Shown: positions 21,770 through 32,332 of the stretch, piece by piece
How the letters are laid out: each line of letters begins with the position of its first letter
Numbering within the stretch: the stretch's first letter is position 1
Assembly (NCBI GenBank): GCA_021464415.1
Contig: CM038468.1
Coordinates: forward strand, 26,069,325 to 26,133,324
From: Lonicera japonica
Taxonomy: Eukaryota > Streptophyta > Magnoliopsida > Dipsacales > Caprifoliaceae
Length of the DNA: 64,000 nucleotides
Direction of reading: 5' to 3'
Program-made: the position numbers and the translations under genes
The notes under the pieces: generated by a model
What the model was told of the DNA's origin: nothing
Seen by the model: the letters and a program-made list of their open reading frames with translations, nothing else
Databases searched by the model: none

Positions 21770-22043
21770 GAGTTTTTAACATTTTTGTCCCTTGATGTTT
21801 ACCTGGATTGTCACTTTAGTCCTTGATATTCAAATTTTGACTTTTCATTCCCTAATATATCTATCGCGTGTCACTTTTGTCCCTTAAACCAACTTCCGTT
21901 AAATTTGTGGACGGAAAAACGTGGTGTGCCACTCACGTGGCTTTGCTCGAGGGGGATAAAAAGAAATTCTAGTCTTTGGTTTGACCAAACCATTAATAAG
22001 AAGAAACAAAGATGGGAAAGAACAAAGAAAAAAACAGAGGAGA
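21770..22043. mobile_element. left TIR fragment of non-autonomous MULE, copy B
   Basis: Begins GAGTTTTTAAC after the TACAATTTT target copy, as at 5347 and 33069, but is cut off after about 274 bases by the junction with CACTA-related DNA. Confidence 0.85.
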
Positions 22044-22098
22044 ACTTCATTATTCAGAAGATGAAGTTGACGAGATGACAGAGGAAAGAACAAAAATG
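22044..22098. other. filler DNA at rearrangement junction
   Basis: Between the end of copy B homology and the subterminal array lie about 55 bases. About 30 of them (22048-22077) copy the TNPD coding stretch for HYSEDEVDEM found on the minus strand at 25378-25407, and ACAGAGGA repeats the copy B edge. Templated filler is typical of end-joining repair. Confidence 0.65.
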
Positions 22099-22690
22099 AA
22101 GACTTTCAGTGGCGCGCCAACGCGTCGGGAAAAGTATTAAAAACGCGTCGGCAAAAGTCGATAAACTTTTAGCGACGCGTTTTCGCGCCGGCATAGAGCG
22201 CCGTCAAAAGTCCGCCGGTAAAAGTACATTGCAGACTTTTTACGACGCAAATTTAAACGCGTCGGGAAAAGTAATCTTTAGTGGCGCAAAAACGCGCCGG
22301 GAAAAAGTAGCGCGCCATTGAAAGTGTATGACATCTTGTCTTGAAAGCATACTTTTGCCGACGCATTTAGAACCTTTAATGGCGCGTTTGACGCGCCGGG
22401 AAAGATTACTTTTGCTGACGCGTTACAGACGCGCCGGGAAAGATCATTTTCTATGACGCGTTGAACGCGTCGGTAAAGATCTTTTTTGCTGACGCGTTCC
22501 AAACGCGCCGGGAAAGATCATTTTTCCTGACGCGTTGGACGCGCCGGTAAAGATCTCTTTTGCTGACGCGTTCCAAACGCGCCGGGAAAGATCATTTTTC
22601 TTGACGCGTTAGACGCGCCGGGAAAGGTCAAAATCGCGATTGTAAAAAAAACTTTTGCCGACACTTTGTGTAAAACGCGTCAGCATAGGT
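22099..22690. repeat. CACTA subterminal repeat array, left side
   Basis: A GC- and CpG-rich island in AT-rich DNA. Motifs of the form GACGCGTT...AACGCGCCGGGAAAGATC alternate, spaced roughly 30-60 bases, with an about 57-bp period clearest at 22380-22620. The right end carries the same motifs. In En/Spm elements such arrays bind the TNPA protein. Confidence 0.75.
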
Positions 22691-22930
22691 GATATTTTAT
22701 ATATATATATATATTTGCGAAAATTAAAAATAAATACAAATGAACTGAATAATTACTGTTTTTTAAATATTAATATAAATGGTAGGCTGAACCAATATCT
22801 TAATAATCAAAATGATAAGTTATATATATTATCAATACCGTAGTAACATACATATTTTTATGTCTTAAACATTAATACAAAATAAAAAAGTGTCAATAAT
22901 GAAAAAGTTAATATTAAGAAAGTCAATATC

Positions 22931-24465
22931 CTAATCACTCGATGGATTGTTGGGAGTGGCACTTGAAGGAGTCGTGGGGGGCTGATACTGGAATCCAGGT
23001 ATAAATTTTTGTATTTGAGCAAGCACATTGTTCGTCTCGTTCAGCCTATCATTTTGAGCAGCCAGTTGCGCTGATTGAGTAGCTAGTTGTTCTGCTTGAG
23101 TAGCCACTTGTTCTTTGAGAGTGGCGATGACTTTATCCTTCTCATGGTCCTGATAGGTGCCTCTGCTGCTGGTTGCTCGACTACCTCCAACTGCCTTGAG
23201 CCTAGGCATAGAACCATATCCCTTGTGATGACGTGATCGAGGGCCTAAGACTTGTGTCATAATGTTCAAGTCTTTTGGCTGAGCCACCTCTTCGCCAGGC
23301 TCAACAGATCCAGCAGACTCAACTGGCTGGGAAGCTCGCATATGTATCATGGCATCCTGAATAGAAAAAGGGAATAAATTTTTTTTATCTATATCCCAAA
23401 AATAGTTCCCAAAACAATGCTATATAAAGGTATTAAATCTAAAAAATCATAAATAAACTGAGAATGATTCATTAAAAAATTGATAATATAATGCATTAAT
23501 ATTTTATCCTACTAATATAGAGGCCCACACATATATACACGTATTTCATCAAAGCCTAATGACAGCATTTCATCAAAAATGGTATGTATATATATGTGTG
23601 TGTGTATTCTCACCAGAGCCAAGCAAAACATTTGATTTACTTAATTGGTTGCCCATATGCACACCAGATATACAATTTTCCTCAAATTGAGGTTATAAAT
23701 TTTAAATTTAGAAATAAAACCCAAATCACCATCAAAACCACAAGTTCATACAAGGCCAATAAATCAAAAAATTAAACATAGAGAAACCACTATGCACATT
23801 ATCAAAGTAGTGTTCCCAATCAATGACCTAAAGTAAGTAAATGAATATATAAAATGTATTTTAATATTGAAACTTACGTGCTTCTCTGCAGCGTATTCAT
23901 TCCTCCATGTATTTCCTTTACAATGGAGTTGTTGAAACGTGTCGATAACACTAGGGAGTTCACCAGTCACCGGATTAACCTTGAAATTATAAGTTAAATA
24001 AATATTATTTATAATTTAAATAACGATTAATTAATAAAATAATTTTACAGACTTACTCCCTCGTAGACATGAGCCACAATAGTTTTTGAGCCTTGCCCCC
24101 CCTCAAGTAACCTTTGTTTTCGATTATTCGAATTTTTTGCTGAAATTGTCTATAATAACAAAAAAAAGAAATATGTTAGTGAAATTAAGTAATGTTTCAA
24201 TACATATAGACTTAAATATTAAAATCAAAAAAAGGTAAACTCATACTTTTTGTTCCTCACGACTGAAAAAATCACACAAAACTTTCCAATCATCGGGATC
24301 AACTTTTTTGTAAGGGCTTCTCTTTGGGGCTTCCGCATTTTGCTCACCACCTAGCTTTTTCCAATGACTTTTCATGACGTGTCGCCATTCCCTAAGAGCC
24401 TTCATCTGCAATTGCTCAATCTCATCCATGACGATTTTATCGTCACGTGGATAGATAAACTTCAA
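22931..24465 (-). CDS. TNPA-like CACTA protein (Transposase_24/Ptta type), 5' truncated, four exons
   Basis: Exons on the minus strand: 24465-24247 (FIYPRDDK...DDWKVLCDFF), 24149-24057 (SNNRKQRLLEGGQGSKTIV), 23979-23878 (VNPVTGELPSVIDTFQQLH) and 23356-22931. The last gives NIMTQVLGPRSRHHKGYGS, then a coiled coil of AxQxxQLA repeats and a Pro/Ser-rich end. All junctions have GT and AG and keep phase 0. The DWxxLCDFF, Lys/Arg-rich SKT and VLGxRSxxxKGYG segments mark the plant Ptta/En/Spm family, the element's accessory DNA-binding protein that binds the subterminal repeats. Exon 1 begins after an AG acceptor (TTTTTATAG), so earlier exons are missing, probably lost with the deletion between 24466 and about 24665. 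Confidence 0.75.
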
Positions 24466-24619
24466 CTATAAAAATAACATGGATTAATAAATGAGTTAAC
24501 TAAGGGCCCGTTTGGTTGCGCAATTAAGCTTTAACACTTGTCCAAGGCTTTTCTTGAATAGAAAAAAGAAAAAGAAAAAAAAAAGGAGACATACATCTCA
24601 TATACAAAAAGCCATACCA

Positions 24620-25618
24620 TCAGTGGAATGTATCAAGAATATTGCATGTAATTACAAAATTGCTCATGTTACCAAACGGATTGAATCCATCCGTAGCTAA
24701 CCCCAATCTGACATTTCTTGGATCTGCTGCAAAAGTAGGGTATTTATGATCGAAGTCCTTCCATGCCTGACCATCTGCAGGGTGTCTCAATACACCATCT
24801 TCTGTAGGTTTCTCAGAGTAATGCCATCTCATATCTTTCGCTAAATATCTAGAACTATACAACCTCTTCAACCGTGGAGTCAATGGAAAATATCGCATCA
24901 CCTTATTAGGCACCTTCTTCCCTTTCGCATTTTTATCCACCCAACGACTTTCATTGCAAATTGGACAGTTTTGCAATTCTGCGTACTCTTTCCAAAACAA
25001 TACACAATCATATTTGCATACATGAATAGACTCATAACCTAACCCAAGGTTACGCAATTTGGTCTTTGACTCATAATGCGAATTGGGTAAGATTGTCCCA
25101 GTCGGTAATGCCTCGTTTAATAATTTGAGCAACATGTCAAAAGATTTATTGCTCCACTTATTAAGCACCTTCAGATGCATCAACTTCACCAAGAAATTTA
25201 GTGCCGAAAACTTCTGACACCCAGGATATAACTCACTCTCCATTTCCTTAAACATGTCGTCGAACTTATCATGTTGATTACTATTATCTGTAGGGAGGTC
25301 ATTGAAAGATCCACCAGAAGTATTACTTGCTTCTCCATAACCACCATGTCCAGCTAGATCAGCTAACACATCTGCCATCTCGTCAACTTCATCTTCTGAA
25401 TAATGAACAGGTGGTTTATGGAATGATTCTCCATGGAATGACCACACAGTGTAGGACGGTTGGATACCTTTCTGGATCAAATGCATTTCAACTGCTATTG
25501 GGGCTTGAAATCTGCTATTGAGGCAATTCATGCAAGGGCATCTCATTTGTCCTTCAGCATTGACATGAGCCTTACCAGCTTCAACAAACTCCTTAACACC
25601 ATTTATATAGATATAAAT
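24620..25618 (-). pseudogene. TNPD/tnp2-type CACTA transposase, N-terminal half only
   Basis: The minus-strand frame opens after a TTTTAG acceptor near 25619 (YINGVKEFVEAGKAHVNAEG) and continues RCPCMNCLN, the tnp2 N-terminal Cys motif, WSFHGE, then KFSALNFLVKLMHLKVLNKW, CKYDCVLFWKEY, CPICNESRW, YFPLTPRLKRLYSS and LATDGFNPFGNMS. That last motif normally leads into the DDE catalytic core, but sequence identity is lost just after it (about 24665) and a stop follows at 24620. So roughly the first third of a protein usually about 1,000 residues long remains, and the catalytic part is gone. Confidence 0.85.
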
Positions 25619-27174
25619 GAGCTAAAAGCCCAAGTTAAGATGAAGGAAGCTAAGTTGAAAAAAGTGAAGAAACCAAAAGAAGTAATGCAGTAAAGCGTGG
25701 GCACGTTAAAGCTGAGAATTGTGTCCAAATGACAAAAGCGCTGTTTTGTTAAGCCGTGGGCCCGCTCTAATTCTTAAATTCAACCCTATTTTCTAGTGTG
25801 TTATCACAGCTGGCAGAAGAGCAGCATTGTTTTTGTAATTATTTTGGTATCTTATTTCTTTCTTTAGTAGGTTTCTTATTTTAATTAGGAGACAATATTT
25901 AGTTGTTTTCTTTTAGGACTAGATGAGAAAGAGAGCGGGGGACGACCGCGGGTGGTTCAATGGCGGCGGAGACGACAAGGGGTGCGGAGAAGATGATGAG
26001 AAAGAGAGACGACAATATTTAGTTGTTTTCTTTTAGGACTAGTGAGTTATAGTAACTACTAGTGATATGCTCCATAATATACTTATGCAAGTCCTTCATT
26101 TTCTGATAAATTACATAAATCCTTATTTAAACTGAAATCCAATATAACATCACACACAAAGTTAATAAATTCATAATTAGGAGCCTAGAGCAACATTTTG
26201 CAGTTCTTCAGGAAAAAATAAAAAACCACATGATTCTAAAAAAAGTTAGCTAGGAAACACACATACACATATGAAGGCAACAAAATAAATAAATGCACAT
26301 TTCTTTTATTTCGAAGTAACTGCCTGCCACTTAAAGCCAAAAAAAACACTATTTTCCACAGCTCGCTACTCTTGTTCTATTTTCCTAAAATAAAATGTTG
26401 ATTTGCCGTTGCGTCACTCATATGCAACTTTTAATAAACCTTACCACACACCCTAGTTGAGTTCATTCAATAAAATTCACCACTTTATTAGATAGTCAAC
26501 ATAATCAATGCAAAAGAAGATTTTTTATTTTATTTTTTTTCGCTGAATTTTATCTAAGACAATCATCTTCTGCCGATTCGACAATTCAAAGCGGAAGATA
26601 AAAGTCATGTTAATAAATATATTCAACATCTAATGAAATAGCATTAGGCACAGGAAGACTTCACTTTATTAAGCTAAATTAAGAGAAAGGAAAAAGCTCG
26701 AACTTATATTATAAGACATTAAACTTATGAAATTTCAATAGAAACTTAAACACTAGAGACTCAAAAACCACCAGAAGAAACCTAATAAAAGGCGATCGAG
26801 GGTTAGAGAAAAAATAATTTTTATAACTAATTATAACCAAATAGCGACTATGGTGCGAAGTAATAATTTTTTAACCTGTCATATATTGGGCTTTTAAATC
26901 TCGAAGTTGAACATTGTCATGCTACTGTAGCTGGGTTGTTTCTAGTTTATATTGGGCCTTTGAATCTATGCTTGTGAGCTGGTTGTCTCCGGTTTTTATT
27001 GGGCTATAGCGCTCGGTTTTTGAGTATTAACGTTTGCTGGACTATTTGGGGTTAGTGTTGTTTGCCTTGAAAAGCAACTGAAACCATTCTTACATTTATG
27101 TTTTGATCCCTTTGAATGCACCCTTTGGTTCTTGGTTTTTTTTGGGGTCCATTGGTAGGATTAATAATACACTG
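25619..27174. other. CACTA interior, non-coding, with shuffled leader copy
   Basis: No gene recognised. A 32-bp direct repeat (25891-25922, 26011-26042) brackets about 88 bases that resemble the element's own leader at about 30478-30535 (GGGGGACGA, GGCGGCGGAGA, GACAAGG). The rest (26050-27170) is AT-rich and may be captured introns or spacer. Confidence 0.5.
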
Positions 27175-27847
27175 CTATGAACCACGGGTACTTCGTTTTT
27201 TTCTGGGTACCCGTTTGGGTACGGCTCGGGTACGGGTACGGGTACGGGTGGGACACGGCTTGGGTACGCCACATGGCGTGTCCAATTAAAATAATATTAA
27301 ACCGGGTACGGGTACGGCAAAAAATAGATCGGGTACGGGTACGGGTACGGCTCGGAGGGAAAATTCAAAAATTAAAGGATTGCAAGGATGTAGGATTGCA
27401 AAAATTAAGGGAAAATTCAAAAATTCAAAAAATAGATCGGGAGAAGCTAGAGACAATTTCCCGTGATTGAGAAACAAGGAGTAACAATTAAACTATTTTA
27501 TTTAAGTTTGTAGTCTTGCACTTATTTTTCTGTTTTTTTTTTCTTTTGTATTTGGATTGCAAGGATGTTCTATTGACTATTATATATATATATATATATC
27601 TATTTGATGCAATCCTTTCTTTTGTGGATATGACTTATTTATTTTAAGTGATGTTAAATTTTATTTGTTTGTAGTGTTCTTTGGATATGAGTTTACATAA
27701 TGCATATTATTATATAAATTTATTTATTTATTTATTTATTAAACGTGTCCCTCGCCGTACCCGTGTCTAAGTTTTTTAAAAATTGTCGTACCCGTACCTC
27801 GTACCGGTACCGGGTACGACACCCGTACCCGTGTCCGTGCTTCATAG
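27175..27847. mobile_element. hAT-like MITE with GGGTAC-rich ends (673 bp)
   Basis: Flanked by perfect 8-bp repeats ATACACTG (27167-27174, 27848-27855). Inverted ends CTATGAACCACGGGTAC and CTATGAAGCACGGACAC continue into arrays of GGGTACG hexamers on the left and their complement on the right. The 8-bp duplication points to hAT. Inserted in the CACTA element; no transposase. Confidence 0.75.
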
Positions 27848-28634
27848 ATACACTGTTATCTCTCTGAAAAGAGGGATAGATTTTTGTTTCTTTGGCATTT
27901 AGCTTTGTAAGGTGCAATTGATGCAAAAAAATAATAGAATGAGGAAGAAACTGCATTTTGGTGATGCAATAATCTTATACTACTATTGAGCAGAGGCAGA
28001 TCAAGATTTGGAGGTCTATTGTTAAAGAAAGTACATATGTAGTGTAGATATATGGATAATAGATCTGAGTATAATCTTTTTTGGTAAAATGTGAAAAACA
28101 ATAACCAAAAAAATAAAATAAAAATACAATGAACAACTCAGAAGGAAAGAACAATAACCAAAGAAGCTAAAATCCTGTGCAATCTAAGTAAGAAATTTAC
28201 AATCTACGTTGGATCTGAATAGAATCGCTCCACCCATCATTATATTTTCCTAATAACACACACCCACATGCAGATGCTCACTATTCTTTTGGTGTTGAAT
28301 GCACTATAATTTATTTTCAGAACTCGGAAATAACCGCATTTTGATACTTTTTATCCTAGCCCCTATCGATAAACAAGTATAGTGAACAGTGAACTGAACT
28401 CGGAAATATAAACTAATTAATAAACAAGTAAGAAGGAAAAGCAATAGTTTATAGTAATAGTAGTATAAGTAGTACAGCAAACTGAATTCAGTTAATTTGT
28501 ACTACTAGTATAATTATAAATTGGCAGAAAACATAAATGAAAAAATTCAATTTGAAAAGCTGAAATTGAAAAATAGAAACAAATTAAATGAATTAACTGG
28601 AAGGAAAACAATAGTTATAGTTATAGGTAGCTAC
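27848..28634. other. CACTA interior, non-coding
   Basis: AT-rich, no gene recognised. The part next to 28634 probably includes remnant intron of the captured kinase gene, since the exon is followed by a GTAGCT donor. Confidence 0.4.
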
Positions 28635-28808
28635 CTCAGTGGCTTCGAAAAGGCGAACAATGTTAGGGTGATCAAATATCGGAGAGAATATAAATCTCCT
28701 TGAAGAGATTATCGGCTATTTTAGGGGACGAGTTTATGAGTCGATTTTTATCAATTTCCTTGACCGCAACTTCCAAGCCAGTTGCCCTATGTCTCAATTT
28801 CCACACCA
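28635..28808 (-). pseudogene. ATG1: captured exon of an ATG1-type autophagy kinase
   Basis: A 174-base minus-strand exon framed by TTTGCAG at its 5' side and GTAGCT at its 3' side. It encodes VWKLRHRATGLEVAVKEIDK, KIADNLFKEIYILSDI and, after one extra T, DHPNIVRLFEATE. This is kinase subdomains I end to IV: the VAVKEIDK lysine (ATP binding), the helix C Glu in NLFKEIYIL and the HPNIVRLFEA strand, in the wording particular to plant ATG1 (ULK) kinases, which start autophagy. Only this exon was found; the glycine loop and catalytic loop are absent. The extra T (ATATTTGATC) shifts the frame, so it cannot make a kinase. It sits inside the CACTA element and is probably a transduplicated host fragment. 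Confidence 0.78.
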
Positions 28809-30477
28809 CTGCAAATGAGATAAAAGAAAGAAAATACTTATTTCAATTTCCACACCACCACACCTGCACAACTGAATATATACACAAATAACTATCTCCT
28901 GACCTTTACGTACTGAAGCCAATTAAATATGTGGTATTGAGGATTGCCCCAGTTATGGAAAAACAGTATTCCCTGCAATTAAAGAACGTATTTAATACTT
29001 GTATATAATGACAATATCAGAAATATAGATTGCTACCAAGTGCATGATTTAACATCAAATGCTATGCAGTGTGATCAACCTGCCAGGTGAATACCAAGCT
29101 CTGAAAGTGAGATGATCTCTCACCTTTGAAAAAAATCCTAGTTAATTTATGTAACTTATGGGTAGAGCTGGTGAGACACAAGATTGTACATGAAAAGAAC
29201 CCACCAGGACATATCAAAATTACATGAAAAATGAAGATTATTGAAAGGGGGTGAAGGGGGCACTACCAATGATTAAGAAAATTAAACTACCAATAAGAGA
29301 TACATTAAGCTTCCAGTAAAATTAATTTCCTCTGCTCTAAAAACTAAAAGACACCCCCCCCCAATTGAATCTATTAGTCTGCCATGCAAGTGGAAGTACA
29401 CATCCAGTCCTTGGCTTTTTCATTAAATTGAAGTTGTTGTTTTCTTTAACAAGTAAGAACACTTAATTGGAGACATATGGCACATTCACTTTATCAAGTA
29501 GGGTCTCAATTTTCTTTTTATACAGACAGAATCTAGCCTACTCTTCTTTTGTGTTTGGGGACTAGGTGGGGTAACCAGGGAGACTTAAATTAGCACATAA
29601 AAATCACCCTGGACAGCTACCCACGAACAATTGACGGGCCTCAAATTAGTTTTTATACATACAAGCATATATATATATATATGAATTAGTTCAAACAAAA
29701 CTTGTTCATAATATTAGTAACAACCAAGGCTCTTGGTCAAGTGATATAAGGTTGCCATTAGGACAATTTTGAGGTCGACTTTGGAACTGCAAAGGTTGTT
29801 GATATGAAAGAACAGAGAAGTGAAATAACTTACCCAGTGATAGTGAAAAACAAAGCAGAAATTAAAAGCTTTCTTCTTGTTTCAACAGTGGAACCCAATT
29901 CAAATCACCCACAAAACCATTTCTTGGTAATCTCCTTTTTAGTAAACCCAAATTGGAGTGAAATTCAAGTTGTCAATGGGCTCATATCTTCAGTACCTCC
30001 TTCCCATAAATATGCAAAAAATGGTCCAAAACAAGCCCCTGTAGAAGAAAAAAATACAGCTATAGGATGAGTATACACAATCAATCCTTCCATTTTTTTT
30101 CCACCTAATCAAGAACCCAAATCTCCTTGGATTGATAAAGCAAAAAAAAATAGGGGTAAAGTAAACAAAGCAGCAGCTATAACTTTTTTAGCCTTAAAAG
30201 AGCCATCAATATCACAAATATCACTCACTGATGCAAAGACTTCGTAGAGAGAGAGACAAGAGTTTGTTCTTTTAAAGTTTACAATCTATGGTCACTGGAC
30301 CATAGATTGCCCAAATAGATTGAAATATTAGGGCTTGGGGTTCACATTCACAGTGCTACAATAATTGATTTTTTTCACTAAAAATTAAAAAAACATATAT
30401 ACCTAATATCTAACATCAAATCATTCATATAAAATAGATTGAAATATTACCTTCTCTGTTCAGTGCGAGAAATTTCT
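28809..30477. other. CACTA 5' interior, unidentified sequence
   Basis: No firm gene. On the minus strand 30240-29965 is open except for one TGA. It has protein-like segments (KKVIAAALFTLPLFFFALS; ACFGPFFAYLWEGG) that might be a second captured gene piece, family unknown. A region near 29726-29790 loosely resembles tRNA-derived pol III boxes. The rest is AT-rich. Confidence 0.35.
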
Positions 30478-30549
30478 GGATGGGGGACGATTGCGAGAGG
30501 TTCGACGGCGGCGGAGATGACAAGGCGGTGGAGAGATCAACCGATGTCG

Positions 30550-30557
<8 letters not shown>

Positions 30558-30591
<34 letters not shown>
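30558..30591. repeat. (GA)n microsatellite in CACTA leader
   Basis: About 17 GA units, followed by shorter GAGA runs to 30665, next to a GC-rich leader-like segment. Confidence 0.85.
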
Positions 30592-30594
<3 letters not shown>

Positions 30595-30769
30595 ACGGGT
30601 GTTGTGAGAGAGAGACATCGATGGTTGTTGTGAGAGAGAAAGAGATGGGTTTTGTGAGAGAGCGATGGGCGTCGACGAGATTTGTGAGAAAGCGATGACT
30701 GTTCTCTTAGTTTTTTTAATTTTTTCTCTTTTTTTTAAGTAAATTAATTGTTTCCGCGAAAAAAATTAG

Positions 30770-31004
30770 GGCGCGGAGGTGGGCGCCAATTTTTTATAGT
30801 CTATAATGGCGTGTTGAGTAAAATGCGCCGGGAAAAGTTAATTTGACTTTTAACGACGCGTTTCAACGCGCCGGTAAAAATACTCAGACCAGCTATATTA
30901 CAACATGTCTATACCGACGTGTGTAGCAACAACGCATCGGTATAGAAGACCTTTAACGACGCGTTTAAAGTAACGCGCCGGCAAAAGTCATGTTTCTTGT
31001 AGTG
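30770..31004. repeat. CACTA right terminus and subterminal repeats
   Basis: Alternating GCGCCGG(T/G)AAAA and GACGCGTT motifs, ending GTTTCTTGTAGTG at 31004; the complement starts CACTACAAGAAAC, a canonical CACTA terminal inverted repeat. Confidence 0.85.
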
Positions 31005-31417
31005 TCTTGTGAGAAGTGTAGTGTGTATAACTACATTGTGAGTGTTGCGTGCATAACAACATTTGTATTGAGGTTTGATCTTCACCCAAAGAAGATTGAA
31101 TAGCGAAAATTCTCGGGAAACTAACCAAGCGCGAACGTATGGTTGAAGAAATCGAACCGTGAGAACGAAAAGTCTTGAGCTTTAAATTGGTTCAATCTCT
31201 CTAACTCAAGCTCTCTTTTTATTGCTATATTATTGCTTGTATTTTGAGATTTCTTATTTACTTATCTTGGGATTGATTACTTGAAATTGATTATTTCCTT
31301 GATATTGTTGCTTAGCTAAGGTACTTTACTTAAATATTTTAAAAACGTTTTAAATCCGCATTAAGTTTTTAAAATCCTATTCACCCCCCTTTTAGGATTA
31401 TTTTTCGACCAACAACA
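31005..31417 (+). repeat. 3' part of copia LTR, copy C
   Basis: Corresponds to 3283-3695; starts TCTTGTGAG directly after the CACTA terminus and ends CAACAACA before the transposase fragment. Confidence 0.88.
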
Positions 31418-32332
31418 TTCATTTCAGACTGTAACAATGGTCTGATAAATGCAATCAAAGAGTGGTTTCCCGAACACCCCCATGCGTATTGCTACCATCA
31501 TTTCAGGGTTAACATATAGTCAAAATTCCCAGGTTCGACTAACAGTGATACACGTGATAAGGTTATCAAACTGTTCACTGTATATGCATACACTTACTCA
31601 AAGAAAAGGTTCCACAGAGCATTAGAGGAAATGAAAAGGGAAGGGGGTGAAGTAATCGAAAAGTTTTTAAGAACAATCCCATTTGAAAACTTTGCTAATT
31701 CATACTTTCCAGGGGAGCATTACGGGGAAATGTGTTCAAATATTGTTGAATCATTCAATTCAATGGTACTCGAGGAAAGGACACTACCAATCATTCAGCT
31801 AGTAGATGGTATATGGTCCAGGTTAATGCGGTTTATTGGCGATCGATCACATGATGCTAGTAGGTGGACATCTATTTTATGCACAAAATTATAAAAGCTG
31901 ATGAATGCACACATTAAGGCTGGTGAGAACTGGATTGTGAACCGTTCCAGTTCTGGCGTGTATGAAGTCCTTGCAGACCACATGTGCAAAGTTGATATAT
32001 TCGCACGCACTTGCTCATGCATGCAGTGGAAATTACTTGGCTTCCCTTGCGTTCACGCAGTAACCGTTATGAAGTTCCTCGAGGAGCACTATTTAAAGGT
32101 GGAAACGTTTAGAGAATGTTATTCAAATAACATCTTGCCAATCATCCAGCACGTGGATGATATGCCGGATGAGGAAGATGTTCCTTTGCTGCTTCCACCC
32201 AAAACGAAGACACAACCTGGTACGCCACGTTTGAATCGTATCAAGTCAACAGGTGAGGTAGGGAAGATAAAATGTGGTCGATGTGGTCAGCTGTGCGGTC
32301 ACAATAAGAGGACATGTTCAGAGAATATTTAA
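31418..32332 (+). pseudogene. Mutator-like transposase C-terminal part, copy C
   Basis: As at 3696 and 20119: DDE-domain part, SWIM finger and zinc knuckle, with two shared in-frame stops (the second TAA at 31892-31894). At the protein level the open parts equal copy B. Confidence 0.88.

Larger units (their letters stand above)
20045..22043. repeat. duplicated block, truncated copy B
   Basis: Matches 3622-5610 of copy A and 31344-33332 of copy C. It holds the last 74 bp of the copia LTR (20045-20118), the transposase pseudogene, its downstream spacer and the left TIR of the non-autonomous MULE (from 21770). Homology stops after AACAGAGGAGA at 22043. At the sites checked it agrees with copy C, not A. 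Confidence 0.88.
22044..31004 (-). mobile_element. defective CACTA (En/Spm) transposon with captured host sequence
   Basis: The right end is a true terminus: the complement of CACTACAAGAAACATGAC ends at 31004, followed at once by copia LTR sequence (TCTTGTGAG). Genes read leftward: a truncated TNPD (24620-25618), then a TNPA-like gene (22931-24465). Subterminal repeats with GCGCCGG/GACGCG motifs lie at 30770-31004 and 22099-22690. The left CACTA terminus is missing; the element runs into filler DNA and copy B. Internal deletion removed the catalytic half of TNPD and the start of TNPA, so it cannot be autonomous. Confidence 0.85.

Noticed and set aside
22109..22502. Arg/Lys/Ala-rich frames in the CpG array
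   Set aside because: They arise from the subterminal repeats in both strands and have no stable family pattern.
27200..27360. GGGTAC hexamers as a telomere-like or interstitial telomeric repeat
   Set aside because: Does not match the plant telomere unit TTTAGGG, and the repeats face each other as TIRs.
27177..27470. Frame rich in Tyr-Gly and Val-Arg repeats
   Set aside because: Reads through the GGGTACG hexamers of the hAT-like MITE; not a protein.
29726..29790. tRNA gene or SINE head
   Set aside because: Only loose resemblance to A and B boxes; no cloverleaf, terminator or tail.
30439..30698. Glu/Arg-repeat frames
   Set aside because: Products of the (GA)n leader microsatellite.
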